A model generated the notes under the pieces. The model was given only the letters and a program-made list of their open reading frames with translations. It was not told where the DNA came from and ran no database searches. A stretch of DNA of 64,000 nucleotides from assembly GCA_047967505.1 (NCBI GenBank), contig CM106540.1. One strand, given 5' to 3'. Positions 1 through 10,884 of this stretch are shown here, piece by piece. Positions within the stretch are counted from its first letter, which is position 1. The number at the start of each line of letters is the position of its first letter. Position numbers and translations under genes: made by a program. This DNA is from Dipteris shenzhenensis (Eukaryota > Polypodiophyta > Polypodiopsida > Gleicheniales).

Positions 1-1
1 G

Positions 2-724
2 ATGGACAAAATGATTAAAAATGTGAAGGAGGTGGTGACTAATCCTGATAGGAAGCAAGAATTAGTAGACTTGGCAGTGGAGCGGTGGAACTCCTATCAT
101 TCACCCTTGCATGCTGCAGCTTATGTCTTGGATCCTGAATTTCACGGTAACAAGCAAGAGTCGGATAAGGAGGTGATGCAAGGATGGGAGAAGATACTGA
201 AGCAAATGGTACCAGATGCACGAAAGCGAAGGCAAGTAAAGGATGAGTTGGCTTTTTATAGGAAGAAATATGGAATGTGTGGCTCTGAGGATGCACAAAG
301 GGACAGGTATATTGTGGGGTCTGCTCTATGGTGGGAGGATTATGGGGCTCATACACCTTTGTTGCAGAAACTGGCTATCCGCATTTTGAGTCAAGGAGCA
401 AGTTCCTCTCCTTGTGAGCGCTTGTGGAGTAGCTTTGGGCACATTGCATCAAAGAAGAGGAACAGACTTGGGACACAAAAGGCAAGTGACCTTGTGTTTG
501 TGCATGAAAACTTACGTTTGCTTCAGAAGATGAATGCTGGGTACAGCCGTGAGGAATTCATTGGATGGCAGGAGAAGAATGGTAAGGCAACATGCCAGCA
601 AATCGTTCTTGTGGTGGGTGCATCCATGGATGATGTTGGAGATGACCAAGAAGATGGAGATCATCCAGATGATGATGAAGAGGAGGAAGAGGGCAGCAAC
701 CACAATGCTGCAGATTTAGATTGA
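2..724 (+). CDS. hAT-family transposase, C-terminal part (5' end outside window)
   Basis: The frame is open from the window edge for 240 residues. The middle contains the hAT C-terminal dimerisation region: a tryptophan pair (ALWWEDYG, about residues 109-116) followed by the SSSPCERLWSSFG block (about 134-146) and KRNRLG. This region lets hAT transposases multimerise on transposon ends. The tail is highly acidic (runs of D and E, about 210-230), often seen as a low-complexity end in plant hAT proteins. The BED zinc finger and the catalytic DDE residues should lie upstream and are not visible. The first ATG is unlikely to be the true start. No stop or frameshift lies within the visible part, so it could belong to an autonomous element. 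It could alternatively be a domesticated hAT gene, but terminus-like sequence follows downstream. Confidence 0.85.
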   Translation: MDKMIKNVKEVVTNPDRKQELVDLAVERWNSYHSPLHAAAYVLDPEFHGNKQESDKEVMQGWEKILKQMVPDARKRRQVKDELAFYRKKYGMCGSEDAQRDRYIVGSALWWEDYGAHTPLLQKLAIRILSQGASSSPCERLWSSFGHIASKKRNRLGTQKASDLVFVHENLRLLQKMNAGYSREEFIGWQEKNGKATCQQIVLVVGASMDDVGDDQEDGDHPDDDEEEEEGSNHNAADLD

Positions 725-1104
725 TCATTGATGTTGACAGTGTTGAGTGGATCATGCGTGTAGCAGCTAGTTTTTTAAGTTCTAGAAGCCTCAATAGTAG
801 GAGGTGTCACTCTCCTTTTCTTGTATCTAGATTCAAGATTCCAACACTCAATATAATCTCATATGTTTGTGCCTTGTCTCTGATGGATTGTGCCTTGTCT
901 CTGATTGACTTTGCTTTTGTATGCCATTGGCAAGCTATAATGATTAATCTATATTATCAATGATTATTCGTGAACTGCTGTCCTGAGTCTTGAGTCCTTA
1001 AGGCTTACTCCAAAAGCAATTGCAATGTTTTTAAGTCTTGGATTCTAAGTTTAAGCTTTCTAATGTATAGAATAGTATGTTTGTTTATGGGTATGGTGAT
1101 GTGG
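725..1104 (+). other. hAT 3' non-coding region
   Basis: AT-rich sequence after the transposase stop with no coding signal. It contains a short local duplication (ccttgtctctgat twice near 870-905). It most likely represents the 3' untranslated and internal part of the hAT element. Confidence 0.5.
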
Positions 1105-1198
1105 GGTTCCCTTCCCGTTCACTTTTCCTAGGATTTGGGTATTCCCGTTCCCCAGGGGATCGACGTTCCTTTGCCGTTCACGTTCCCTAGTAACTATG
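1105..1198 (+). repeat. Probable hAT 3' subterminal repeats and terminal inverted repeat
   Basis: Five CGTTC motifs (GAACG on the other strand) occur within about 90 bases, a density typical of the subterminal transposase-binding repeats of hAT elements. Read from 1198 leftwards the end is CATAGTTACTAGGGAACG. The same 18 bases with two differences recur at 50221. Immediately to the right, LINE-1 endonuclease coding begins, consistent with a hAT insertion into that LINE. The 8-bp target duplication cannot be tested because the left end is outside the window. Confidence 0.5.
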
Positions 1199-1861
1199 CT
1201 ATGGCCCTCCTCAGGTGGCTTTACTTGCTTCCCACAAGAGAGGGGCACTAGTGTAGTAGATTACATCATGGGATCCCCTACCTTCACTTCATGTATCACC
1301 AGCTTCACCGTAGCACCACTCCCTCCAGGAGCTGATCACACATACCTATTCTTCACTATCGCCACCCCACGCTTAGCCACACCACACACACCACATAGGA
1401 AGCACGACACCTACCACGACATACACTTTGATCACAACCTCTCACCGACCTACTCTGGACGCCTAAATAGACTCCTAACCTACATCGATCACATACCACT
1501 CATAGAGGACCATGCTGCCCTAATTCGTCACACACTCCACGAGGCTGCCCTCCAAATCTTTCCCCACACCACACGGTCCACTAGACCACCACCTCTTGGT
1601 TCTGTACCCTGCGACAATTGGTACGATGCAGAGTGCAAGGTTTATCGTCAACAGCTCCGACTTGAAACCAAATGTCACCTCCCGAACACACCAGACACGG
1701 TACACAAGTACCGACGTCTCGTACGTCGGAAGAAGCAGGCATTTCTTCGTCGAAATGAGGAGGAGCTGCTGCACATCTTGTACAGCAACAACTCTAAGGA
1801 TTTTTGGCGAAGATTTCTTGAGCGTAGGTCTCCATCACCCCTCACCGACACGAGAGTCTAG
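1199..1861 (+). pseudogene. LINE-1 endonuclease (EEP fold), C-terminal portion
   Basis: The segment includes SVVDYIMGS, matching the conserved block near the end of LINE AP-like endonucleases, and GADHTYL where the catalytic SDH motif is expected. A linker with NWYDAECK follows, the stretch that in many LINEs joins endonuclease and reverse transcriptase. The enzyme nicks target DNA for target-primed reverse transcription. The N-terminal catalytic half is absent and the frame ends at a stop at 1859-1861, so this copy is dead. Confidence 0.75.
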
Positions 1862-1938
1862 CACACGTATGCACACCATCTTTATGATGTCCCACACCAT
1901 CCCACTCCAGATCTCATACACACACGTCGCCCCACCAC

Positions 1939-2460
1939 TTGCACGTTGTTCACCAGAGGGGGAGTCAAGGACGCGACATTGAAACTGCACAATGGCCGAG
2001 AGCTAAGGATCACGAGGGGCTATGCACTGAGTTTATCACATATGCCATCGACACGTTAGCTCCGATCCTAGCAAAGCTATTCAATGACGATGTTTGCCTT
2101 GGCTTCCCCAGCACCAAGACACTCAACACCATCACCCCCATCCACAAGGCAGGCGATCCCATGGACCCGAGTAACTACAGGACTATCATGATTGGACATG
2201 TGATGTCCAACATCTATGCAGCTGTATTGGATGTGTCGGTCAGCCTGTTCGCAGAGATGAGAGGGCTCAGAGTAGAGGGTCAAGCCGATTTCAGGCGAGA
2301 CCATGGGACTATAGATCACATACTCACACTCAAGAGTGTCATTGAGGAGGCCAGATCACGGAAGGAGAGGGTATATTGCTGCTTTGTGGATTTTCGCAAA
2401 GCCTTTGACACAGTACCTCGAGCTCGTCTGAAACGTTCTCTTTCTTCTTTCGTCAATTCA
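1939..2460 (+). pseudogene. LINE-1 reverse transcriptase, N-terminal half
   Basis: Recognisable non-LTR reverse transcriptase blocks occur in order: ITPIHKAGDPMDPSNYR, QADFRRDHGTIDHI, then CCFVDFRKAFDTVPR, the block carrying the first catalytic aspartate. The frame differs from that of the endonuclease part, so at least one frameshift separates them. Coding homology stops at about 2437, where an LTR-like sequence begins, and resumes after 2880. Confidence 0.85.
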
Positions 2461-2866
2461 TAGGCGCTGGCATCATATTTTGCCTCCCAACCTATCTCAT
2501 GGATGGCATGCACACAAAGATACGTAATTTCTATTTCTTCATGCCTATCCACAAGCCCTCAGTTCCCTAGATGGTTCCCCCTGCCACATGTCATCATTTT
2601 AGACCTTTAGCTTGGTACACCATTTACCCCTCTCTTAGGGCACAATTAAAACATTTGCCCCTTGGCATTTTTACACATTTAGGTGCACCTAGGCCTGAGC
2701 ACTCAGAACCACCTAGTCGATGCCAATACACCCTCACCTAGGACCTTGGCAGTTACTTCCCTTGACCATTTTATTTACGCACATAAAATATTACAGAAGT
2801 CGGTCATCAAAGAGAAAATGCCCACCGATCTTTCCGAGGTCATGCTATCTCGGCTAGAGCATAACA
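2440..2866 (-). repeat. Solo LTR related to Gypsy-1, inserted in LINE-1
   Basis: This stretch separates two halves of one reverse transcriptase. It aligns over most of its length with the 461-bp Gypsy-1 LTR (20172-20632 and 26465-26925): shared pieces include gccacatgtcatc, ccctcacctaggaccttg and ccgaggtcatgctatctcggctag. It is clearly diverged from them. The right end is sharp (…ataaca at 2866); the left end is not resolved and no clean target duplication could be read. With no internal element sequence it is best called a solo LTR formed by LTR-LTR recombination. Confidence 0.7.
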
Positions 2867-2880
2867 TTATCTCATCACAC

Positions 2881-3395
2881 GCCTACAGACACTAGGATTT
2901 GATCAGGAGATCATCTGGGCAGTCATGGCACTGTATGAGAGAGTCTCAAGCCGAGTTCGGATAGGCGCAGGTTGGACAGATGAGATCTTGAGTACCGTAG
3001 GAGTCAAACACGATTGTCCCTTATCGCCGACCCTGTTTGGCCTCTACATCGATGAGCTTGAGACTTTCATGGGGGCGTTCAGAGGGACTGGTTGCTCACT
3101 TGCCAGCATCATCATCAAGATTCTTCTTTATGCAGATCACGTGGCACTCTTGTCGTCCACACCCGAGGGGCTCCAACAACACCTGGATGCACTGCAGACT
3201 TTTTGTTTATCCCATGATTTGGAGGTCAACCTTGGCAAGAACAAGGTCATGATCTTTAACACCTCTCGAGTAAACATGCAACGGAAGCAGTTTACTTTTA
3301 CTTTCGGTGGGTCACCAATTGAGATCGTATCCTCATACACTTACTTGGGGGTCATCTTCTCCGGCCCGATCTTCACGATGAGACCAGCGATGTAG
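2881..3395 (+). pseudogene. LINE-1 reverse transcriptase, palm and thumb
   Basis: Homology resumes with LQTLGFDQEIIWAVMALYERV, then the PLSPTLFGLYIDEL block and ILLYADHVALL, the position of the catalytic YADD motif. Here the second aspartate is replaced by histidine (YADH), so the active site is damaged. The block around EVNLGKNKVMIF is the usual thumb-side motif. It continues the part ending near 2437. Confidence 0.85.
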
Positions 3396-4377
3396 GCCAG
3401 ACTGAGCAGGGGATACGCCTCACTGGCTCGGCTAGAGAGACAATGCTTCCACTCCCACTTCGAGGACCCTCGGACCAAGGCTCTTCTCTTCGACTCCTTG
3501 GTCCGACCAGCCGGTATGTATGGCAGCCCTTGTTGGGGGCCTGACATGTCAGAGATAGAGTGGACACTGGTGGGGCGCCTGCAGATCCTCATGCTCTCAC
3601 GGATAATCCGGAAGAAACCGTTCGTACCACAACACATCATTCAGGCCGAGTTTGCTGCTTCTCCACTCCAGCTAGATGCAGCCTTTCAAACCATTATATA
3701 TCTACACCGGCTTAGATCATATGGGGACTGCACATCAGGGAGACAGAGGTTGCCATGGTTGGCTCGCGATTCCTCATGGCCTCCACGAGGTTGGCAGCAG
3801 AGGAAGACGAGCGATGCTGGTATGCACGGACTCACAGATGGTTTGTGAGACTAGGGTTCCACATCGATAGGATACCTCCTTTTCAGTACAAGTTAGATGC
3901 CCCTCCGGTACTCCCACCCACTATCCCGATCGGGCCACACACCAACTAGGTCATTCGTGAATGAAGCTGAGTTTCTAGAGAGATTACTATCTTCATATTT
4001 CGGAGGAGGGATTCATCACACCACCGGGGTACACTGAGCTTCATATGCCTCACTCACTACGGATCTCCATCGGACAGTTTCGGGTATCATCACACAGCCT
4101 CCGCATAGAAAGCAGCAGAGCAGAGGGGATTCCTAGGGAGCATCGCTTATGCATATTGTGCAACTATCAGGAGGTCCAGTCGGAGCAGCATTTTATTTTC
4201 AAGTGCCTAGTGTACTACGAAATCCGAGGTCGCTACCACTGTCTCTTCAGAGACAACTCCGGGCTCCTTTCCAAATTCCTCGCCTACCCAGATTAGAGAT
4301 GCCTCGCGGCCTTCATTCACGAGGGGGTCCGACACAAAGAGTACTTACTCATGCGACAGGACCAAGTTCTTCTCATC
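3396..4377 (+). pseudogene. LINE-1 C-terminal region with zinc knuckle
   Basis: Fragments in several frames cover the region after the reverse transcriptase. The best preserved piece (4045-4294) holds CILCNYQEVQSEQHFIFKC, the C-x2-C-x9-H-x4-C knuckle found at the C-terminus of many LINE proteins, then a tyrosine-rich CLVYYEIRGRY block. Frames change at about 3500, 3760 and 4300. This region binds nucleic acid during target priming in active elements. Confidence 0.65.
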
Positions 4378-4867
4378 AAGAGACATTGATCGTCCAGTCT
4401 CTAGCCGCAGACGTGACAGACACCCCGACCCGACGATCGCAGCACGACACACGAGACATCGAGGGGACACAGATCACTCTGGGGGACCTCCCGTGATTGT
4501 TTAGACCCGGGATACGTCCCACGGGAGTCACGGTGGCTGTGGTCTTGCGTCGAGCCTCGTCCAAGAGACCGAGACATACAGCACCCCTTGACGAGCACCA
4601 GCATCCCATCACCAACTATGCACCAGCTAGGGCGACATGACATACGGAGAATTCCGCTCCGTTCCAGTCCTTTTCTTTTCATTGTTACATCCAGATGTAC
4701 TTGATTTGATTATGTATGATCAGACTTAGGATTCAGCATGGGTGATGATGCTCGTTTCAGAAGCTCCACCCTTACTGTGATTTGTATCAGGTTTTCTTTC
4801 AATCTCATAGACCCATCGGTCTCCGAAGACTCTAATAAATTTCTTTCTTCTTTCTTTCTTTCTCTCT

Positions 4868-4881
4868 CCATACAGACATGC
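4868..4881. repeat. LINE-2 target-site duplication, left copy
   Basis: ccatacagacatgc, identical to 8168-8181 and directly next to the T run that marks the 3' end of LINE-2. Confidence 0.9.
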
Positions 4882-5025
4882 TTTTTTTTTTTCCGCAAAA
4901 AGTAGTGCTAGTTATATTGCTTGAAAACAAGAGTACAAGAGGGCCTAAAGGCCAACGGGCTGTAATCACAAAACGGATACAGCCCGTGGTAACAAAATAA
5001 AAATTACAAGCCTCTTAGGGCATAA

Positions 5026-7006
5026 TCATCGGAGTGTGGACAAACAGCCACGGTGGGGGGAGGAATGCCACTGAAGACTCTGAGCAGAGTGCTGGAAGAA
5101 CAGCTCTTGATGGTCCCAGTCACGAAGGAAGCGCCGTCTCTTCTCCTTCCCTGCCCGCGACTCCCCCTGAATCTGATCCCACTGACCCTTGAGCGTGTGA
5201 ATGATCGTGCTCCAAATGTCCGCTAGGGTCTGGGTAGCAGAAGCAGCCTGATCTCCTAAGGTCTGCGCGCATCTGGAAGTCCAGATATGCCAGCCTGCAA
5301 TACTCCCTATGATCTCCCAAACTGGGTGCCGAATCGTCGCCCCTGCATCTGTCTCTGTCAGATGCCAAGGGAAGCTGTCCATGTATGCCCAAGTGGCCTG
5401 CGTGATGAAGAAAACGGGATCCTGCCTAGAGAACTCATAAGCCAAGTGATGTCCCATCTCGGTGCTGCATCAGCAAACGGCTCCCCAAGTGACCGGTCCT
5501 AGCTCGCGTGCAACCCTCGCTAAGATCCCCATGACTCCCTTCCACACTGTCTGAGCATGCGAGCAGCTCCAAAGGCAGTGCTTCAGGGACGACTCCTCCT
5601 GAAAACACATCTGGCAGTGCCCCATCTGCCTCAGCCATCTGCCAACCGGTGGCCCCTTGTGGGCCACCATCCAAAGAAAGTAAGAGATCTTCCTCGGCTG
5701 CCAGCTTGCCCAAAGAGTCTTCCAGAATGTGCGAAGAAAAACCAGAGATATCCCTTGAGCATACCAACTATGTGCCTGTGTGGGTAGCCTGCGCTGGAGA
5801 GCCCCAAGAGCACGCCTACCAGTACGCACACTGTATGAGAAGAAAGGGGTAGGGTTCTCTGAGGTCTCCAGTGGTGGCCAACGCCACTCCCCTGGGTCCC
5901 ACTCCACCTCTGTCAAGGAGCGGCCCTATCCAGAGTCTCCAATCCTGGTCCTGCATAATCAGGCGGTCTATATGGCACGTTTTCCCTTGCAGCCCTATGA
6001 TGCGAAGGCGCTGCCAGGGAAGCTGGGGGTCGATCACGGCCTCTCTGTTCTGGAGACGGCTACCATCGGCGACGGAGAAGAAGTGAATCGAGTCCAAGAA
6101 AAGTCCTGCAACCAAAGGAATGCCACGGGGTGTGAACTGCCCTAGCCACCTCTCATCTCCCGGGAGAAGCTGTCTGGTGATCATGGGAATCCTCCGACCT
6201 GTAGGAATGGCAGCATCGATCTCCGCTCGCCGAGCCTGGATCCCACGTGCCATACCTACTGCTGCTGCCAGCTCGCCTGGGCTCAGCTGGCTATAGACGT
6301 CCCTCCAAACCTGGAGCGAGCGCGCAGGCCCACGTGCCCAGAGCACCCATGGGATATGGGATCTCTCTCCAAGCTGGCAACCTATATCATCTGTCACTTG
6401 GTTGTTCCAGATCAGGGGCTGTCTGTCTATCTCCTCTCGGCAGCTGGGGGCAACCTAAGAGAGGCTGTGCCGCAACTTCCTCCAAACCGAGACGAGGCCA
6501 CGGAGGAAGGGGGAACAGGGCTGAGTCAGTGGGGCTAAAGTGAAAATCCACCGGATAGACGGCTGCCAATCACCCCCTCTCTAGGGGATACACGCGCTGA
6601 GACCATGCTGAAGCAAGAGTTTCCACGTCTGCCCTCCTAGGGTCAGACCGCGGATGACTAACTTGCCAAGTAATGCCTGACTCTGCAATTCTTGATCTAT
6701 GATGCCAAGACCACCCTCTCTCTGGGGGAGAATGACCGTCTCTCAGGCGACCCGGGCTCTGGTGGTGCCGGAACCATCTGAGCCAAACCAAAGAAAGTTC
6801 CACACCAGTCTCCTCAGCTGGGCTACACACGATCTCGAGAAACACCAGCAAGATGCCACGTACCAAGCGGTGGCAAGAAGGACCTGATTGACCACAAGGG
6901 CCCTGCCTGCCAAAGATAGCCGAGCCGTGCTCCAGAAGGCTAGCTTCCGTCATATGGAGACTAGGACCGGTAAGAACTGCTGAGCCGGCGTGATATCCAG
7001 ACCTAC
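5026..7006 (-). pseudogene. LINE-2 C-terminal region with zf-RVT-like domain
   Basis: Several overlapping minus-strand frames continue from the reverse transcriptase. The segment near 5560-5640 has CQMCFQEESSLKHCLWSC, a C-x2-C-x8-H-x4-C arrangement typical of the zinc-binding domain after plant LINE reverse transcriptases. The last 140 residues (5026-5457) match the LINE-3 product closely (GSIAGWHIWTSRCAQ, SRAGKEKRR), defining a shared 3' end. Frameshifts near 5470, 5816 and 6570 break the product. Confidence 0.82.
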
Positions 7007-8160
7007 CTAGAATCCCAAGTAACGTGTCGTCTGTCCTCTAGGGATCCAGCGAAACCCCAGGAAAATACCCCACTGTGAGCTGGCTCCCGGATCCATAAGA
7101 AAACCAACTGACTTATGCCAGTTGATTTTCGCCCCAACGGCTAGGCAAAAAACCTCTAAAGACAGTCTCACTCGCTCCAGTGACTCGATATCATGTTGCA
7201 CATACAGGGCCGTGTCGTCTGCATACTCGAAGTCCAGAAGTTCTGCATCGTCCCGAATAGGGAGGCGCATCCCTCGAAGACCAGTAGTACGGGCTCGTAG
7301 GAAGTGAGTCATGGCCTCCGCAAAAAATAGGAAGAGGTAGGGCGCAAGCGGGCAGCCCTGCGCAGCGAGCGCTCGAGGGTGAATCTCTCCCCCATCCTGC
7401 CGCTGATGATAACCCGGCTGGAGGTCAATCTGTAGAGACTAGCAATACCTCTGATCCACTCGTCCGGGAAACCAAACCGAGAGAGTGTACCTTCCAAGAA
7501 GGACCAGTCTACCCTGTCATACGCCTTCTCAAAGTCAAGAAGGAGTATGGCAAGGTGCTGGCCATTGTGCTGGGCCCACTCCGTCGCCTCTGAGAATGTG
7601 AAAATGTTGTCCAAAATGCTGCGATCTTGGACAAAACCAGTCTGGGTGTCATGGATCAAGTCATGTAGCAAGGGGCGGATGCGGCTACTGATCATCTTAG
7701 CGAGGATTTTATAGGCAGTCGGAAGGAGGGTGATAGGGCGCCACTGTCTAATCTCCTGATGGTCCCCCCCTTTGGGGATGAGGCAAATCAAGCCTGTCGC
7801 AAGGCTCTCTGGCATCTGTCCGCTAGAGAAGATATGCTGGAAGGCTACGAGCAAGGGCTGGTGGACCTGCTCCCAGAAGGTGGTGAAGAAAGCTCTAGAG
7901 AGCCCATCCTCACCTGGGCATTTCTGCCCATCAATAGCGCTCACCGCATCCTGCATCTCTGCCACGGTGAAAGGGGCGAGAAGGGTTTCACTCATGCTAG
8001 GTTGCACGAGCGACGGTGTATACCTCCACACCTCCTCCCTGCATCGGCGGGCACGAGGGTCTAGGGGCTTCTGCTAGAACAGGGATCTCTAGAAATCTGT
8101 CGCCAAGTCCCGGACCTCGTCTGGATCTGTCCTGACACTACCATCCTGCACTCTAAGAGA
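7007..8160 (-). pseudogene. LINE-2 reverse transcriptase
   Basis: Reading leftwards from 8160 the blocks are in canonical order: QDAVSAIDGQKCPGEDGLS, LIPKGGDHQEIRQWRPITLL, QTGFVQDRSILDNI, LLLDFEKAYDRVDW (first catalytic aspartate) and FEYADDTALY (intact catalytic YADD, about 7220). A frameshift near 7310-7390 splits palm from YADD, and a stop lies near 8080. Apart from these breaks the catalytic residues are preserved, so the copy looks fairly young. Confidence 0.92.
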
Positions 8161-8167
8161 TCGGAGC

Positions 8168-8181
8168 CCATACAGACATGC
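8168..8181. repeat. LINE-2 target-site duplication, right copy
   Basis: ccatacagacatgc, identical to 4868-4881. It marks the 5'-truncated end of LINE-2, within the reverse-transcriptase linker. Confidence 0.9.
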
Positions 8182-8400
8182 ATACATACACATGTGTATG
8201 TGCACGCCTTGGGAGCTGCCTTGTGCCCTCCCTGAACCGAAGCATTAACTGGGTGTTTTGCTGTCCCATACCTGCTGGTCTCCCATGCACAATAATAGAC
8301 TTTCTTTCATTGTATCTGGTTTTTTTCAGTCTCATAGACCCTTTGGTCTTTTATAGACGCTAATAAACTTTCTTGCTTTCTTTCTTTCTCTCTCATGCAC
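8182..8400 (+). repeat. LINE 3'-tail fragment ending in CTTT repeats
   Basis: The stretch repeats the end of LINE-1: an AATCTCATAGACCC-like block, TCTAATAAA-like spacing, then (CTTT)n and tctctc (compare 4797-4866 with 8327-8395). The upstream part (about 8245-8290, gctgtcccatacctgctggtctcccatg) also resembles 46770-46800. It is either the displaced remainder of the LINE-1 3' end or a second truncated copy. No coding sequence is present. Confidence 0.55.
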
Positions 8401-8875
8401 ACTCTTTTTTTTGTGAAGAAGAAAAATTTCATTAAGAAGAATATACATTCATAGCTTCCCCAAAGCAAGACAGCTACTTCTCATAAATTAGATGAAGACA
8501 AAAAAAGACCAAGGAGAATGTACATTCAAAACTGCACCAAAGAGGAGCAACTTCTACTCGGAACTAAAAACAATGAAAGAAAGCTTCTCTCTCATGCAAA
8601 TACACTCTATTTTTTTTGTAGAACAAATTTTGCATTAAGAAAGCGTTTACATTCATAGCTGTCCCAGAGTGGGACAGCTACTACTCACAACTAAAAACAG
8701 TAATAAAAAACTTCCAACTGGTCCTAAGGAATGTCTCCTCTCATGCGCGCGCGTACACACACACACACACAAAAGCAACATGATCAGGTAATCAAAACTT
8801 TCTCATTTGGAAACAGGTTCTGCTCAGCATTTGCTCATAAATTCTCCTTCCTCCTTGTGGTGCAAAAGGTGAGGC
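8401..8875. other. Two T-run-headed repeats and CA/CG microsatellite
   Basis: Two similar blocks (about 8402-8585 and 8610-8735) each start with a T run followed by aaaTTTcattaag, acattcatagct and gacagctact. They look like two minus-strand retroposon 3' ends placed one after the other, both next to a tctcatgca sequence. An alternating gcgcgcgcgtacacacac microsatellite follows at about 8746-8772. No gene is seen. Confidence 0.45.
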
Positions 8876-9146
8876 TGTGAGAGATTGTGGAGAGAGAGAG
8901 AGCAAGAGAGTGAGAGCTGGAGAGCTGAAAGCTTGAGAGCTGAGTTGCAATAGAAGAGTGTAAAGAGTACAACTGAAAGTGTGAGAGATAAGGTTTTGTC
9001 CTAGTGACAAAACCTTAGTAGTCACTAACCATAGTTAGTGAACGAACTGCGGTTAGGGGAAAAAACCTCTTAAAGAGGGAAAAGCGCCCCTAACTAGCTT
9101 ATTAAATTACATCGGTCACTGCTGAATTATATCTATAATTCTAACA
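8876..9146 (-). repeat. Copia-1 3' LTR
   Basis: 271 bp, reading tgtgagagattgtgg … aattctaaca on the plus strand, so TG…CA-type ends on both strands. Preceded by the TSD gaggc at 8871-8875. The polypurine tract (TGCAGGGGGG on the minus strand) is at 9147-9156. Confidence 0.95.
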
Positions 9147-9181
9147 CCCCCCTGCAGTGCCAATGTCATGTACAAGGCTGA

Positions 9182-10767
9182 TCAATCACCAAACGGATAT
9201 AAGTTCAGGGCACTGCGAAATGCCTCAAACTTTTCACGTGGTAGTGCTTTGGTGAAAATATCTGCAACATTGTCATGTGTGGACACAAACATCATACTGA
9301 TCTCTCCTGCATGCAACTTCTCTCTGACGTAGTGATAGTGAACCTCAATGTGCTTCGTGCGAGCATGAAACACTGGATTCTTTGCCACTGCAATGGCACT
9401 CTGACTAGTGAGAATTGGAGAAGGACCCTCCAAAGACAGATGAAGATCAGCAAATAGACGTCGCAGCCAGACACATTCAGCTGTTGCTATGAAAGCTGCC
9501 CTGTACTCAGCTTCACATGATGAGGTAGCCACTGTAGATTGTTTCTTGCTCAGCCAGGAAATGCAAGATTTACCCAAAAAGAAACAATTGCCACTAGTGG
9601 ACTGCCTAGTGTCATAATCACCAGCCCAATCTGAATCACTGTAGGCATGCATCTGCAAGTCACCCCCCCTGGGAAATAGCAAGCCGAAAGACTTAGTGCC
9701 TTGCAAATAACGGAAGATGCGCTTAACTGCCTACCAATGCATAGTTTTTGGGCTATGCATGTACCTGCTCACCTGAGATACTGCAAACTGAATATCAGGT
9801 CTAGTGTTGCAGAGATATATGAGGCATCCAACAGCCTGACTGTAAAGTGTGGCATCAACTAATTCTCCTGCATCATGCATTGTGAGTTTCAGCCCCGGCT
9901 CCATGGGAGTGGCTATGGGCTTACAATCATGCATGTTAAATCTGTCCAAGAGTTTTTGCACATACTTGGACTGAGACATAACAGTGCCACGTGTCTCATG
10001 AGAGAACTGGATCCCCAAATAAAAGTGAAGCAGCCCCAAATCTGACATGTCAAAGTTGGTCTGCAAATCAGCTTTGAAATCTGCAATTTTGTCTTCATTG
10101 GACCCTGTGAGCAGTAAGTCATCGACATAAAGAAGGATGACTAAAATTTCCCCCCCATCCATCTTGATGTAGAGGGTGCTCTCAGTAGGACTATTGTGCA
10201 GCCCCTTGCTGGTCAAAAAGGCATGAATCTTGGCATGCCATGCACGAGGGGCCTGTTTCAGCCCATATAAAGCTTTGTTTAGCTTGCATACTTGAAGTGC
10301 ATTTGCTGTAATTTCAAAGCCCGGAGGTTGTTTGACATACACCTCTTCCAGCAAGTCCCCATTTAAGAAGGCTGTTTTTATGTCAACTGATAAACATTCC
10401 ACTCAAAATGTGCAGCCATTGCAATAACTTATCGGATGGTGGTCATCCGGGATGTAGGAGCGAATGTCTCCTCATAATCTATGCCCTTTTTCTGAGCATA
10501 GCCTTTAGCAACCAGCCTTGCCTTGTATCTGTCAATGGAGCCATCTAGCTTCCGTTTGACCTTGAAAACCCATCGTGTGCGAATGGCATGTTTACCTGGT
10601 GGCAAGTCTACAACATCCCAAGTCTGATTTTTTTCAATGGACTGCGACTCATCGTGGATGGCATTCATCCAATGCACATTGTCCTTTGCCTCTTCGAATG
10701 TGGCACGCTCCTCCTCATCAAGAAGAGTACCTGCATATGCTGATTCCACTGAATTAGCACCTTCCAT
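9182..10767 (-). pseudogene. Copia-1 reverse transcriptase and RNase H
   Basis: The blocks [47 protein letters not shown] and [11 protein letters not shown] (catalytic YVDD, about 10120) identify copia reverse transcriptase. RNase H follows with YSDSDWAGD, SSCEAEYRA and HARTKHIEVHYH. A stop and a 1-bp deletion fall near 10390-10440, and a stop at about 9730 (tag where the related copy at 17090 has cag) separates reverse transcriptase from RNase H. The last residue lies at 9182, just inside the polypurine tract. Confidence 0.94.
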
Positions 10768-10884
10768 GTGCCTTGCTGCATTGCGAGTCCTGCCAGGTAA
10801 CGGAGCATCAATTTTACTCTCCCTGAGAGTCTCTAACAGCCAGTTTGGGACTGTTTTTGCTGCATGTATGTCTGCAATTTCTTG

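Larger units (their letters stand above)
1199..4867 (+). mobile_element. LINE-1: non-LTR retrotransposon, plus strand, interrupted
   Basis: A decayed LINE reading rightwards: endonuclease C-terminal part (about 1199-1861), reverse transcriptase (about 1939-3395, split by an LTR at about 2440-2866), C-terminal zinc-knuckle region (about 4045-4294) and a 3' end with a run of CTTT repeats (about 4850-4866). The 5' end is lost at the hAT junction; the rest of the endonuclease would lie left of the hAT element, outside the window. The tail is a pyrimidine microsatellite rather than poly(A). The 3' end was the target of LINE-2. Confidence 0.85.
4882..8167 (-). mobile_element. LINE-2: 5'-truncated non-LTR retrotransposon, minus strand
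   Basis: The insertion is bounded by a perfect 14-bp target-site duplication, ccatacagacatgc, at 4868-4881 and 8168-8181. A T run at 4882-4892 is the poly(A) tail of the minus-strand element. The body encodes reverse transcriptase (8160 to about 7007) and a long C-terminal region with a zinc-binding reverse-transcriptase-associated domain. Endonuclease and ORF1 are missing, the usual result of incomplete target-primed reverse transcription. It landed in the 3' tail of LINE-1. LINE-3 and LINE-4 are relatives. Confidence 0.93.
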
